Source of the DNA: Christensenellaceae bacterium OttesenSCG-928-K19 | GTDB taxonomy: Bacteria; Bacillota; Clostridia; Christensenellales; Christensenellaceae | DNA length: 64,000 nucleotides | Reading direction: 5' to 3' | Assembly: GCA_030266015.1 (NCBI GenBank) | Contig: JAJDHD010000010.1 | Location: 1-64,000 of the forward strand | Shown here: positions 26,354 through 35,343 of the stretch, piece by piece | Layout: each line of letters begins with the position of its first letter | Numbering within the stretch: the stretch's first letter is position 1 | The notes under the pieces: generated by a model | What the model was told of the DNA's origin: nothing | Databases searched by the model: none | The model's input: the letters and a program-made list of their open reading frames with translations, nothing else | Translations under genes and position numbers: made by a program

Positions 26354-27361
26354 CTAGCTTTGGCGTGCGGCAATCTCTGCACGCACCCGTATCATTTCGC
26401 CAGCTATGCTGATGGCAATCTCCGCAGGCGTTTCAGACTTGATTGGCACCCCGATTGGCGCATAAATGCGTTTCAGGTCAAGTTCGGCAAAGCCATCCTC
26501 TTGCAGCTTCCCAAACACATGCTTAAGTTTTGCGGGGCTTCCCATTAACCCAATGTAGCACGCGGGCGTGGCCAGCGCTTGCTTTGCCACATCGTAATCA
26601 AACTCATGACCCCGCGTCACAATTACAATATAGTCGTTTTCCGTAACGGTGATTTTTTTTGCAACCGCCCGGAAATCGCCCAGTATGATTTTTTCTACAG
26701 TGGGGAATAATTCTTTTTTTGCAAATTCCTCCCTGTCTTCAAACACAGCACAACGGAAACCCACTCGGCTTAATACAGGCTCCAGGGCTTGTGTAACATG
26801 CCCTCCGCCAAACAGATAAACAAACCCCTGGCTGACAAACGGTGCGGCAAACCACATCTCCTCTTGCTCCGCAACACAGGCCGCCTCCCCCCGCAGCAAT
26901 CCGGCGGGAAGCTGCCCGGCCTGATCTTCTCCCGCCAGCCGCATGTCCCATTTACCGTTTGGCGCAGCCCGCGTCACCAGCCAACAGGCCGATGTCCCCA
27001 ATGTTTTTTCCACAGCTTCATTCAACAATGCCTGCATTTGGGCATCGTCATGGCTGATAAACTGGAACAAAACTGTCATATCCCCACCGCACACCATGCC
27101 CAAATCTTCCTCGCTGTTTGGTTGCAGCGAGAATTCGTGAAAAGCAGATTCTTTTGCCGACAACAACTTTTCCGCCAGCTTTTGCGCTTTAAACTCCACT
27201 GCGCCGCCGCCAATGGTACCTGCCAGCCTGCCTGCTTCCCCCATCACCATCTGCGCCCCCGCACACCGGGGCGTGGAGCCAGAAATAGTCACTGTTGTAA
27301 CCAGCATCACATCCCTTTGAACTGCCAGTTCACCCAGCATTGTTTCAAAAATCAATTTCAT
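26354..27361 (-). CDS. XdhC family molybdenum-cofactor insertion protein
   Basis: XdhC-type proteins bind molybdopterin cofactor, help add the sulfido ligand and deliver it to xanthine-oxidase-family enzymes. The 335-residue product has the N-terminal XdhC/CoxI domain (VTISGSTPRCAGAQMVM; GTIGGGAVEF; GMVCGGDM) and a Rossmann-type C-terminal domain (VYLFGGGHVTQAL; IVTRGHEFD; YIGLMGSPAK; IYAPIGVPI). It is the last gene of the minus-strand cluster facing the Mop gene, which explains its partner. An AAGGAG site precedes the ATG. Confidence 0.93.
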   Translation of the reverse strand: MKLIFETMLGELAVQRDVMLVTTVTISGSTPRCAGAQMVMGEAGRLAGTIGGGAVEFKAQKLAEKLLSAKESAFHEFSLQPNSEEDLGMVCGGDMTVLFQFISHDDAQMQALLNEAVEKTLGTSACWLVTRAAPNGKWDMRLAGEDQAGQLPAGLLRGEAACVAEQEEMWFAAPFVSQGFVYLFGGGHVTQALEPVLSRVGFRCAVFEDREEFAKKELFPTVEKIILGDFRAVAKKITVTENDYIVIVTRGHEFDYDVAKQALATPACYIGLMGSPAKLKHVFGKLQEDGFAELDLKRIYAPIGVPIKSETPAEIAISIAGEMIRVRAEIAARQS

Positions 27362-27385
27362 GCACCTTGTTCTCCTTGCGTAGTT

Positions 27386-27823
27386 TCAATCTTCTATCAG
27401 TTCTTCTAATATAGACAGTGCATCCAGCACAACCCCCGGGCAAACCTCCGCGACCTTGCCGCTTTCAAAGGCCGCCTGCAAGCCCGCGGGCGTTGTTGTG
27501 TCTGCCTCTAACAGTGCGCTGCATACCACCGAGCCGTTGCGTTCAGCAAACGCCTCCTGGAATTCCCGTGCTTTTCTCCTGCAACGGGCATCCGCATCCC
27601 ATTCCCCCGGTCGGCTATAGCCATATTTCATGCCAATCACCAATATGGCCCCGGCCACCGCGCCACAGGTGCCGCCGCAAAACATGCCGCCGCCAAAGGG
27701 TGCGGCCATGCGCATCACCTCGTCAAAATCATATCCCAGCCTTGGCGCCCACGCGCCCGCGACAATCTGTGAACAATGAATGGACTGCCGGAACAGGTCC
27801 AACACTTCTTTTTCCGTATACAT
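27386..27823 (-). CDS. C_GCAxxG_C_C family redox-type protein
   Basis: This 145-residue protein carries the name-giving pattern: an early CSQ, a central FCGGTCGAVAGA (GCAxxG-like) and later single cysteines (ARC, VVC, VCPG). The family probably binds a metal or iron-sulphur centre through these cysteines, but no activity is established. The ATG at 27823 has a GGAGG site at 7 nt, while the one at 27829 is too close to it. Its start overlaps the methyltransferase stop as TGATG. From memory it corresponds to the DVU_1555 member of a Desulfovibrio Mop-linked gene set. Confidence 0.9.
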   Translation of the reverse strand: MYTEKEVLDLFRQSIHCSQIVAGAWAPRLGYDFDEVMRMAAPFGGGMFCGGTCGAVAGAILVIGMKYGYSRPGEWDADARCRRKAREFQEAFAERNGSVVCSALLEADTTTPAGLQAAFESGKVAEVCPGVVLDALSILEELIED

Positions 27824-28482
27824 CACCATTCCTCCTTTTTACCGTTTTGAAAAAGCCATATACCATATCCCGCCCGCAAAGCCTTCATCTTTGCCCTTGC
27901 TTCCACGCCAGGAAGGCTTTCACTTTTGCCCTCCAGTATACTTTGTGCCAGCCACGCGCCCAGTTTGCCTGATTCCTCCCAAAAACCGAAAAGGACAAAC
28001 CCGGCGTCAGCAAGCAATGCTTCCAGCTTTTCTTTTGTATACAAATGCCTCACCCTCGGGTCGTTTTTTATGCTGCCTTCCCCTGCCCGCCTTGCATACA
28101 GGTCCGTGAGCAGCAGCAGGCCGCCCGGCCGCAGTGTACGCTTTATTTGCTCTAGCGGGATCCCAGGTGCGTGAAGCAGCGAAAAAACACATTCCAGCAG
28201 CAACGCGTCAAACGCATCTTCCCCAAAAGGCATTTGCTCTGCGGCGGCACACTCAATGCCTGCCTGCGCACAGCCTTCCTGCGCCACGCGACAGGCTTCT
28301 GCGTCCGGTTCTATGCCATATAAGCAAAACCGGCTGTGCTCCTGCAAATAAGCCAGCGTCGCACCATAGCCGCAGCCCACATCCAAGATGCGCGCTTCTT
28401 GCGGCAGGTGTTCAGATAAGATAGTATGCAGCAGTTCCGGCATACACGGGCTGCATTTGGGCAGCACTTCACGTTGTTGCAT
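27823..28482 (-). CDS. Class I SAM-dependent methyltransferase of the Mop cluster
   Basis: The 219-residue product has the Rossmann methyltransferase motifs ILDVGCGYGATLAYL, GIEPDAEAC, MPFGEDAFDALLLECVFSLL and LRPGGLLLLTDLY. A short cysteine-containing N-terminus (PKCSPCMPE) precedes the domain. It overlaps the radical SAM gene upstream by 14 nt and the C_GCAxxG gene downstream by 1 nt. From memory it fits the DVU_1556-type methyltransferases that accompany TrsS. The target is unknown. Confidence 0.9.
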   Translation of the reverse strand: MQQREVLPKCSPCMPELLHTILSEHLPQEARILDVGCGYGATLAYLQEHSRFCLYGIEPDAEACRVAQEGCAQAGIECAAAEQMPFGEDAFDALLLECVFSLLHAPGIPLEQIKRTLRPGGLLLLTDLYARRAGEGSIKNDPRVRHLYTKEKLEALLADAGFVLFGFWEESGKLGAWLAQSILEGKSESLPGVEARAKMKALRAGYGIWLFQNGKKEEW

Positions 28483-29794
28483 GGCCGGTCTCTCCTATCC
28501 TTGTCAGGTAGTTGCTGCAAAACGGCAACAGCGAACCATTTTTGTAAACATGAAGGCTGCACCTGCGCAGCCGTTCCACGTCAAGGTTCATTGCATCCTG
28601 AAAGGCCATCGCCGTCACGGTAAAGCGATGACGGCTTGCCTGCGCAAGAAAATAATCCATATCTTTTATGTCCGCGCTTTCTTGTGTGCCACAGCCCTCG
28701 CTTTCTGTATCCACATCCTCCGGCACGCAGCAGTCTTCCTGCCGCCTGCTCCACCGCCGCCCGATGTATTCCCTGTTTTCCGCCGCCGTACTAGCGCAAC
28801 AGCAACCCTCTGTTTCATGGGCTGTCGATAGCGGGAGAAGCGATTCGCCCTGTGCCAAAAAGCTGCCATGGAATCCACAGCCCGGGTGGTCGCACCGGGA
28901 AGGCCGCAAGCTGCCATGTGGAAGCTCCGCCTGCGTATAGCACGCGGCAATCAGTTCATCCAGTGTATAGCGGTTTGCCTCATCCTCCTGTGGATAACGG
29001 CCAAAGTAACTGGCGGGCTGAAAATGAATGCCTCGCACCGCGGGAGACAGCGCCGCCGCCTGCCGCACCATCTCCCCTATATTGCCGTCGTTTACCCCGC
29101 GCACAATGGTGGGCACAAGCGTAACGCCTATTTTGTATTTGCCACACATACGGATAGCTTCCAGCTTTTGCGCGAGCAATGGCTTGCCCCGCAACTTTCG
29201 AAAGATGCTGTCCTTTGTGCCGTCAAACTGTAAAAACACAAACGAAAGCCCCGCATCTGCAAGTGCCGCCACCAAAGACTCCTGCGTGAGCAGCAGGCCG
29301 TTTGTATTGAGCTGTGTATATTTGCAACCCTTTTGCCGCGCATAGGCAACCAGCGCGGGCAAATCCTGCCGCAGCGTGGGCTCCCCACCGGAAAACTGGA
29401 TCAGCGGCTTGTCCTCCCGTTGCAATATCACGTCAATCGCGTGCTTCAGCTCTTGTGTGGACGGCTCCTCCCCGCTGCCATCCGCAAAGCAATAGTTGCA
29501 GGAAAGGTTGCACGCACGCGTAACCTCCAGCAACACACAACAGCTTCCCTGCGGGTGGACGCCACACGACGCGCAATCCTGTGCACAAGCCACCCCCTCG
29601 TCATCACCCAGCGGGGGCACGCCGCCCCGCCACTCGTCCCAGTCGGCAAACCCACGCCAAACAAGCGTGGAAAAATTGCCATGATGCGGGCATGATTTTT
29701 CCATATAAATGTTAGCTTCGCGTCTAACGAGCCGTGCGGGGATGTTTTGCAGGCACACGGGGCACACCGAGCGTGTGTTCCTCAGCAATTCCAT
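28469..29794 (-). CDS. trsS: TrsS-like radical SAM protein
   Basis: This is a radical SAM enzyme of 441 residues. An N-terminal treble-cleft-like cysteine region (VCPVCLQNIPARLV; SCPHHGNF; CAQDCASCG) precedes the radical SAM cluster Cys95, Cys99 and Cys102 (ACNLSCNYCF) and the GGEPTLR motif. The architecture matches what I recall as radical SAM (seleno)protein TrsS. In this copy the reading frame has no in-frame TGA, so selenocysteine is not used. An extra Cys-rich stretch (GCCCAS, DCCVP, about residues 325-365) lies in the C-terminal part. It overlaps the ligase gene by 13 nt and the methyltransferase gene by 14 nt. Its reaction is not known. Confidence 0.85.
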   Translation of the reverse strand: MELLRNTRSVCPVCLQNIPARLVRREANIYMEKSCPHHGNFSTLVWRGFADWDEWRGGVPPLGDDEGVACAQDCASCGVHPQGSCCVLLEVTRACNLSCNYCFADGSGEEPSTQELKHAIDVILQREDKPLIQFSGGEPTLRQDLPALVAYARQKGCKYTQLNTNGLLLTQESLVAALADAGLSFVFLQFDGTKDSIFRKLRGKPLLAQKLEAIRMCGKYKIGVTLVPTIVRGVNDGNIGEMVRQAAALSPAVRGIHFQPASYFGRYPQEDEANRYTLDELIAACYTQAELPHGSLRPSRCDHPGCGFHGSFLAQGESLLPLSTAHETEGCCCASTAAENREYIGRRWSRRQEDCCVPEDVDTESEGCGTQESADIKDMDYFLAQASRHRFTVTAMAFQDAMNLDVERLRRCSLHVYKNGSLLPFCSNYLTRIGETGHATT

Positions 29795-31047
29795 TGTACT
29801 ACCTCTCCCTCCGCCAGAATGCGTCGTTTCCGCATTGTTTTAGGGTCGCTGCCCGTGCCCTTGAGCTCCCGCACCTCCACCCTCGCGCCGGCCAGCAACC
29901 GCGCCAACCCTGAACCTTGGATATGTGCTACTATCGCCTTTTCGTCAAAGCAAAGGGAGCGCACATAAAACACAACTGCGCCGCCTTCCATTGCCACCTG
30001 CATCTCCAGCACATCCTCCAGCGCATATAGCACATCCTCTGCCTGACGCAAAGAAAACACCGTGCCCCCACGCTCCGATTCTATCCTGCCTTGTATTTTT
30101 TCCAGCAAAGGAAACCTGCCGGGCACTATGCGGGAGATATCACCCGTGCGGTACCGAACCAGCGGCATCGCATTCTGCGTGAGTGTAGTAAACACCACCT
30201 CACCATACTGCCCGTCCGGCAGGGTCGCGCCGCTCTGCGGGTCTATGATTTCAAATAAAAAGTCATTATGCCGCATATGGTATCCACACCGCTCTTTGCA
30301 ATAAACCCCGCCACCAAAGCACATCTCGGTCATACCGTAATTGTCGTACACCACACAGCCAAGCTTTTGCTCTATCACCCGCACCACCGTTGCACAGGAA
30401 TGGTCTGCTGCCGTCAGCACGCTGTGCAGCGCGGGAAAGGCAATCCCCCTGCACGCGCATAACCGGGACAATTCCAATAGCTGCTGGGGCAGGCCAATCA
30501 ACACACCCGGCGGGTCTGCGCGCATCGCGCCTATCAGGTGTGAAAAATCCTGCACAACACCGTACAGCGCAGCCCTCGCGCCAAAACCCGACAGCGCCCG
30601 CCCCAAGAGTGCACCCACGCTGCTCTCCCCCGCGCAGGGCAGCAATACAAACACCACATCGCCCGCACGGGTGAACTCCTGCATACCATGCTCAAAGAAA
30701 GCTACCGTACGCCACAAATCTTCCGCGGAAAAATATACGCGTTTGGGATACGCCGTGGTTCCCGTTGTTTTCAGCGTCACAATCTTTTCAATTTTCCCCT
30801 GCGGCACGCACACCATGCCGCGCCCGCGCAACGCAAGATCATCTGCGGTGGTAAAGGGTAATGCACTTATCTGCTCAACCCCATGCAAAAATGGCTGCAA
30901 ACGCTTCCTGTAAAAAGTACTGTGGCCGCAGGCATACGAAATCGCCTCCCCCAGCCTTTGCACCTGCCATTTGTGCAAAGCGGTGGAATCTTCCGCGCCT
31001 GTTTGCCGCGCAACCCATTCATCTGTTACAGATGTAAAATCCTGCAT
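29782..31047 (-). CDS. AMP-forming CoA-ligase-like protein (DVU_1553 type)
   Basis: The 421-residue protein resembles phenylacetate-CoA-ligase-type adenylating enzymes. It has a Thr/Gly loop (TLKTTGTTAYPKRVYFS), YDNYGMTEMCFGGG for adenylate binding, and VRYRTGDISRIV with the conserved Asp. It is shorter than typical acyl-CoA ligases, and the final C-terminal subdomain is small (GSDPKTMRKRRIL). The gene lies within the Mop cluster; from memory a homologue accompanies Mop in Desulfovibrio. Whether it activates a substrate of Mop or works on the cofactor is unknown. Confidence 0.87.
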   Translation of the reverse strand: MQDFTSVTDEWVARQTGAEDSTALHKWQVQRLGEAISYACGHSTFYRKRLQPFLHGVEQISALPFTTADDLALRGRGMVCVPQGKIEKIVTLKTTGTTAYPKRVYFSAEDLWRTVAFFEHGMQEFTRAGDVVFVLLPCAGESSVGALLGRALSGFGARAALYGVVQDFSHLIGAMRADPPGVLIGLPQQLLELSRLCACRGIAFPALHSVLTAADHSCATVVRVIEQKLGCVVYDNYGMTEMCFGGGVYCKERCGYHMRHNDFLFEIIDPQSGATLPDGQYGEVVFTTLTQNAMPLVRYRTGDISRIVPGRFPLLEKIQGRIESERGGTVFSLRQAEDVLYALEDVLEMQVAMEGGAVVFYVRSLCFDEKAIVAHIQGSGLARLLAGARVEVRELKGTGSDPKTMRKRRILAEGEVVQWNC

Positions 31048-31068
31048 CCTGTCCCTCTCAAACCGCTA

Positions 31069-31097
31069 TTGACAGATCCCACAACGGCGGATACACT
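31069..31097 (+). promoter_or_regulatory. Promoter of the small plus-strand gene
   Basis: TTGACA (31069-31074) and TACACT (31092-31097) are exactly 17 nt apart. The predicted start of transcription is about 31104, only a few bases before the ATG at 31108, and there is no ribosome binding site. Confidence 0.7.
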
Positions 31098-31107
31098 GTG
31101 TTGTATC

Positions 31108-31350
31108 ATGGAAATAGAAATCCCCGCTCACGCGAGAAAAAAAATGGAAAAAGCTTTGCTATCAGAAGAGGACGTGCTGCGCACCGTTGCGCATTGTGAG
31201 TCCTCTGGGGATAAAATCATGGTTGCAGGCAAAGGATATTGTGGGCATCTATCCATCGGCAGGGCCACCTGCTGGGTAGAATATACATTGCAAAACGGGC
31301 ACGCCGTGCTGCAAAACGTTTATGCACACCGCCTGGAGATACAGGAATAA
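31108..31350 (+). CDS. Small protein homologous to the C-terminal domain of the Mop-cluster oxidoreductase
   Basis: This 80-residue product (MEIEIPAHARKKMEKALLSE at its start) aligns over its whole length with the last 75 or so residues of the oxidoreductase encoded at 31579-33795. Both start IP....KM, share a C-E pair about 20 residues on, a Y/C-W-V near the middle, and end N-x-Y-x-H-R-x-x-I-x-E. The gene is on the opposite strand, in the 334-nt gap between the redox-protein and ligase genes, with its own strong promoter and an almost leaderless start. The domain's function is unknown. Confidence 0.78.
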   Translation: MEIEIPAHARKKMEKALLSEEDVLRTVAHCESSGDKIMVAGKGYCGHLSIGRATCWVEYTLQNGHAVLQNVYAHRLEIQE

Positions 31351-31381
31351 CGCTTGCGCCGTTATCTTTCGGCAGCCAATA

Positions 31382-31570
31382 TCATTTATCCTCCAGCTCC
31401 ATTTCCACAGAAGCAATCTTCCCCTTCGCAAGCTCTTCAGAGATATAAACATTACCACACTCCGGGCAACGGGGCAGGTCTGTATTAAAATGAAAACCCA
31501 TATACTGGAATTCCGTCTTTTGCGGCACCAGCTCTTTGTTGCATTTGCAGCAAACCAGCTTTTCCTCCAT
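31382..31570 (-). CDS. Small zinc-ribbon/rubredoxin-like redox protein (DVU_1557 type)
   Basis: The 62-residue protein has two metal-binding pairs, CCKCNK near the start and CPECG in the middle, in a rubredoxin- or zinc-ribbon-like arrangement. The upstream gene ends 9 nt before with GAGGAG serving as ribosome binding site, so MEEKLVCCKCNK is the start, and the longer frame from 31657 is only overlap. It probably serves electron transfer or structural metal binding in the Mop cluster. Confidence 0.88.
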   Translation of the reverse strand: MEEKLVCCKCNKELVPQKTEFQYMGFHFNTDLPRCPECGNVYISEELAKGKIASVEMELEDK

Positions 31571-31578
31571 TGCGCGCT

Positions 31579-33795
31579 TTACTCCTCTATTTGCATCCTG
31601 TGCTTGTACATATTCACAAGCCGGTATTCGCCATCCGCCTTTTGAAACCGCACCCAATAGGTGGTCAGGCTTTGCAGTTGGTGGCAGGTATAGGTATCGT
31701 CCTCTGCATTATATAACAACATTCCGTCGGCCTCACACTGAAAAATTACCTGTTTTATATTTTCTTCGTGAATCAGCTCGTTATTCATCTTTTCCACCAG
31801 CTCTGGGGGAATGGCAAGCTTAATCCCATCATAAGGCTTTGCCCCACTTACAGCGCTTTGCCCGCCCAAGCTTTGCCGCAGCGCCAACCGGTTTGCGCGC
31901 CGCTCGGTGAGGCTGGGCGGCTGCCGCAGCTTTCTTGCCTGCGCATCAAAGAAAAGCACATCCAGTATATGCAGCGCGGATTTACCGTGGAGCACAAAGC
32001 TATCCCGGCAATTGGTGCAATATGTGACGTAATCCCGCCCACTTTCGCCGATGTTTTTTTGCTGCATCTGCTTTTCCAGCCCCGGATTGCCGGAACGGAC
32101 TAGCCCGCCATAGCCGCAGCACCTTGCCTGCGCGCCGCTGTGCGGCAGTTCTTCCACATCATAACCCCTCGCCTGTACCAACGAACGTATCGCCTGCTGC
32201 GAAGCGGGATCGCCTTTGCTGGCGCACGGGTCGAAAACGGAAATTACATCCTGCTCTCCCTGCGGCTCCGGCCATGGCTGCCGCGCCATCAATCCCCACA
32301 GCGAGAGAACGGGAATATCCGGTAAATACTCCGCAAACTGCACCGCGCAGTTAGGACATGCCAATATAACCTGTGGCTTGCCCAGCCGCTGCCATGCATC
32401 GCGGATACCATCCAGCGCCTTCTGTTGCTTTTCCTCGTCCCCCGCCCAGTTTGCGGGTGCGCCGCAGCAATAGAGCATAAGCTGTACCTGCCCCGGAAAA
32501 GCACGCTCCAACCACGCATATGACTCTTCCACATAGGCGGGATCGGACGCGCCCATCTGGCAGCCGGGAAAATATAGGTAACGGACGTCATTGCCCGCAT
32601 TGCCGGGAACCAACGCCGCCTCTCCATTGGAAAACAACATATCCTGTATCCAGAAGTCGTACAGCGCATCCGGCAGTTGGCCGTTTTTATGCATAATCCG
32701 GCGGCTTTCTGCAAAGATATGCCGGAAGTCTATGCCCACCGGGCAGGCGGGCTTGCACAGGCCGCATTGCGTGCAGGATAAAATCTGGCGCAATGCCGCT
32801 TTTGTGGTGATTTGCGTTGTGTACAGCGTATTGCTGACGTCCACCAACGTCTTTTTCGCGTCTTTGCGAAAGCTTGCCAGCATATCGCATACGTCAATAC
32901 AGTTTTTGCATTCGCACAAAAGACAACGTTCCGCCTCTTGTGCCGCTTCCTCCACATCGTAATAGCGCCCCTTGGGCACAATCGGTTCTGCACGCTCCAT
33001 GTCGTTTACAGTTGGATGGAAGGCGCAACCAGAAACAGTCTCATAGGTTGTTTTGTCCGCGTCCACTTTAATGATAGATTCTGCCGCGTATGAAAGATGG
33101 ACACCGCGCCGAATCGCATGGATTGCGTCCTTGGGCTCAGACACATCCGGCGGGAATAAAACTCGTCCGTCGCATCCGGATAAATCGGCAACGCTGTCGC
33201 CCGTAGCAATTACTGCTACATCAAAAGATAACCCGGACAGGTCTGCTACCGGTGTGTTTGTCTCTATCTGCAAATATTTCAGAGCGGCCAGCGCGGCAAG
33301 CTCTTCTTCCAATATAGCGCGCGGAAGCACCGACTCATCCACCTGCCAAAGCTTTCCTCCCACGCGGTTTTCTTTTTCCAGCAGGCGTACACTGTAGCCA
33401 CGCTGTGCCAGCTTAACCGCGCAGCTTAGCCCGGTAAGACCGCCGCCTACAACCAGAACCTGCTTGTCTTTGGGCGGGATAAAATAAGCGCTCTTGGATT
33501 TGCCGTGGCTTTGCTCCCAGCAGAATTGCTCCAGCCCGCGAATCTGCACAGAACCATCCAACCCGCTGCGAATACATTGGGAACTGCATGGCTGTGTGCA
33601 GGTGTGGCTGACAATACCCGGAAAAACAGTACAGTTGGTATACATGCGGTAGGCCGCCGCAATCGAACCCGATTTGATTTTTTCCACAAGCAGCTTTACA
33701 TCCACGCCCAGCGGGCAGGCACACGCGCACGGCGGTTGTTCGCCGGAAAGGCAGCTATTGGCAAGTGCTTGTAATTTGGGTGCATCCATACTCAT
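31579..33795 (-). CDS. Multi-cluster flavin/iron-sulphur oxidoreductase of the Mop cluster
   Basis: This 738-residue fusion begins with a GltD-like cysteine region (CACACPLGVDV; CTQPCSSQCIR), then an FAD-binding Rossmann motif (VLVVGGGLTGLSCAVKLAQR), a cysteine cluster (CLLCECKNCIDVC), a ferredoxin-like CTQCGLCKPACPVG, and two CCG domains (FPGCQMG..YCCGAP; FDPCASKG..RCCGYGG) as in heterodisulfide reductase B or GlpC. A final domain of about 75 residues is also encoded alone at 31108-31350. The start at 33795 overlaps the regulator's stop as ATGA. It likely passes electrons between the Mop enzyme and a pyridine nucleotide or thiol partner. Confidence 0.88.
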   Translation of the reverse strand: MSMDAPKLQALANSCLSGEQPPCACACPLGVDVKLLVEKIKSGSIAAAYRMYTNCTVFPGIVSHTCTQPCSSQCIRSGLDGSVQIRGLEQFCWEQSHGKSKSAYFIPPKDKQVLVVGGGLTGLSCAVKLAQRGYSVRLLEKENRVGGKLWQVDESVLPRAILEEELAALAALKYLQIETNTPVADLSGLSFDVAVIATGDSVADLSGCDGRVLFPPDVSEPKDAIHAIRRGVHLSYAAESIIKVDADKTTYETVSGCAFHPTVNDMERAEPIVPKGRYYDVEEAAQEAERCLLCECKNCIDVCDMLASFRKDAKKTLVDVSNTLYTTQITTKAALRQILSCTQCGLCKPACPVGIDFRHIFAESRRIMHKNGQLPDALYDFWIQDMLFSNGEAALVPGNAGNDVRYLYFPGCQMGASDPAYVEESYAWLERAFPGQVQLMLYCCGAPANWAGDEEKQQKALDGIRDAWQRLGKPQVILACPNCAVQFAEYLPDIPVLSLWGLMARQPWPEPQGEQDVISVFDPCASKGDPASQQAIRSLVQARGYDVEELPHSGAQARCCGYGGLVRSGNPGLEKQMQQKNIGESGRDYVTYCTNCRDSFVLHGKSALHILDVLFFDAQARKLRQPPSLTERRANRLALRQSLGGQSAVSGAKPYDGIKLAIPPELVEKMNNELIHEENIKQVIFQCEADGMLLYNAEDDTYTCHQLQSLTTYWVRFQKADGEYRLVNMYKHRMQIEE

Positions 33796-35018
33796 AGGCT
33801 GGCCTGCGGGTACGCATAGCGGCTGCTGCGAAGAGAAGAGGGGCAAACGCCATAGTGCGCCTTGAAGTGCTGGCGAAAGAGCTTTGGATTGCTAAAGCCC
33901 ACCTCCCGCGCAATCTCCGCCATTGTCTTGCCGGAGGAAAGAATAAGCTCAAAAGCCCTCTCCACACGGTAGATTGTAAGGTATTGCTTGATCGTCATGC
34001 CCATTTCCAATTTAAACGCGCGTGCAATATAACAGGTATTAAAATTGATTGCACCCGCGATTGCCTGCAGGCTAAGGCCGCTACTGTAGTTATACGTAAT
34101 ATGGTGTATGACTTTTTCTGAAATAGTTTTTTCACTTTGCCCGACTGCGGAAGTGCGCAACTCTTGCACAAACGCGCGCGCAAACCCACACACCGCCGCG
34201 TATATTTCCTCCTCTTGCCCTGCCGCAAACAACTGCTCCGCATAATCGCCGCACAGCGCCAGCATTTTTCGCGTGTAGATAAAATGTGAAGACTCCGCAA
34301 CAATATGGCTGAACAGGTATGCCACTTTGAGCATAATGGATTTTGCGTACCTGGGCTCGTACATATGAAAAAGGGACATCGCGTATCTTTTAAACGCTTC
34401 ACGCGCCGGGCAATATTTTTTATTTTGTACCAGCTCCAGTATTTCATATATTTTCTTCTTTAGTTTGTTGCTGGTTTTTAATATTTCAGTCTTGCTTCCA
34501 ATAGAAAGGGCACTCCTGTCATATTCGGCATCCTGCCATTCCATAGGCGCAGGTTCTTCCTCCCGGGGCGCGTACCGCAGCTTCACCATATCATAAAGCA
34601 ATTGGGAAACACGCAAAAGGGAATTTGCTGTAACCACCGGTACTGCGGCGGCAATTTTTCCTTTTTCTTTTAGGCATCCGGATTGTGGCGGGGTATCTTC
34701 CAGCTGGGCAGGCCCCGCTATAAACAAAACAGAACCGCTTCTTTGCGACCATGCTTCCACCGCCCAAAAAACCAGCCCACTCTTGCAGTAATATACATAT
34801 GGCTTGGACTGGGTATCCAGCACGCGCAGCATACGGCCAAAATTTTCACTCACAGGTTTGCTGTCCATCGAACAGCCTGCCCCCAACGGACACACTGCCT
34901 CACGGGCAGAAGAAAAAAAGCCACAGGCCACACCGGTCAGCCGCTTGTATGTTTCAGATACAATTTGTTCATCCGTTTCTTCCGCAAAATGGTTTCTACC
35001 GGAAATTCCATACATCAT
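33792..35018 (-). CDS. AraC family regulator with PocR sensor domain
   Basis: The N-terminal 170 residues look like a PocR ligand-binding domain (CPLGAGCSMD; YYCKSGLVFWAVEAW; LFIAGPAQLED). This is followed by a helical linker and a C-terminal AraC double helix-turn-helix (GLSLQAIAGAINFNTCYIARAFK; TMAEIAREVGFSNPKLFRQHFK). It is transcribed divergently from the Mop gene and is the first gene of the minus-strand cluster, so it most likely activates both. An AGGAGG site precedes the ATG at 35018. Confidence 0.92.
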   Translation of the reverse strand: MMYGISGRNHFAEETDEQIVSETYKRLTGVACGFFSSAREAVCPLGAGCSMDSKPVSENFGRMLRVLDTQSKPYVYYCKSGLVFWAVEAWSQRSGSVLFIAGPAQLEDTPPQSGCLKEKGKIAAAVPVVTANSLLRVSQLLYDMVKLRYAPREEEPAPMEWQDAEYDRSALSIGSKTEILKTSNKLKKKIYEILELVQNKKYCPAREAFKRYAMSLFHMYEPRYAKSIMLKVAYLFSHIVAESSHFIYTRKMLALCGDYAEQLFAAGQEEEIYAAVCGFARAFVQELRTSAVGQSEKTISEKVIHHITYNYSSGLSLQAIAGAINFNTCYIARAFKLEMGMTIKQYLTIYRVERAFELILSSGKTMAEIAREVGFSNPKLFRQHFKAHYGVCPSSLRSSRYAYPQASL

Positions 35019-35343
35019 GCAGGGCCTCCTGCTATCAGATTTTATTGTTAAAATGGAGTGCTGCTTTCATTTTATAGCGCGGCAAAAAAAAAGTCAATTA
35101 TGCGCCCCATAACCGCCATACCCGAAATTATTCTTTTTTTGCATACATCGCAATGTTTTTGGAATGAATATGACTTTTAATAGGTCAATTTGATGCCGGT
35201 ATGTCAAAAAATGAGCCTATGATAAAAAAACAAAATATCCTATAATATTTTTAACTTGTTTAGGGAACAATTTTCCGGCATATAAATTAGAATCACAACA
35301 CGATCAGACGAACGGCAACTCATACAAAACAGGAGGAATAGTT
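35019..35343. promoter_or_regulatory. Divergent control region between the PocR-AraC gene and the Mop gene
   Basis: A perfect -10 box TATAAT stands at 35241-35246 for the plus strand, with a weak -35 (TATGAT, 35218-35223), as expected for an activated promoter. The leader to the ATG is about 90 nt. GTCAATT followed by ATGC occurs twice (from 35093 and from 35184) and could be regulator sites. No open reading frame is present. Confidence 0.5.

Noticed and set aside
31345-31370. ATAACG-N7-CGTTAT as a second ModE box
   Set aside because: The half-sites are in the reverse order compared with a ModE box; it is more likely a small hairpin between convergent genes.
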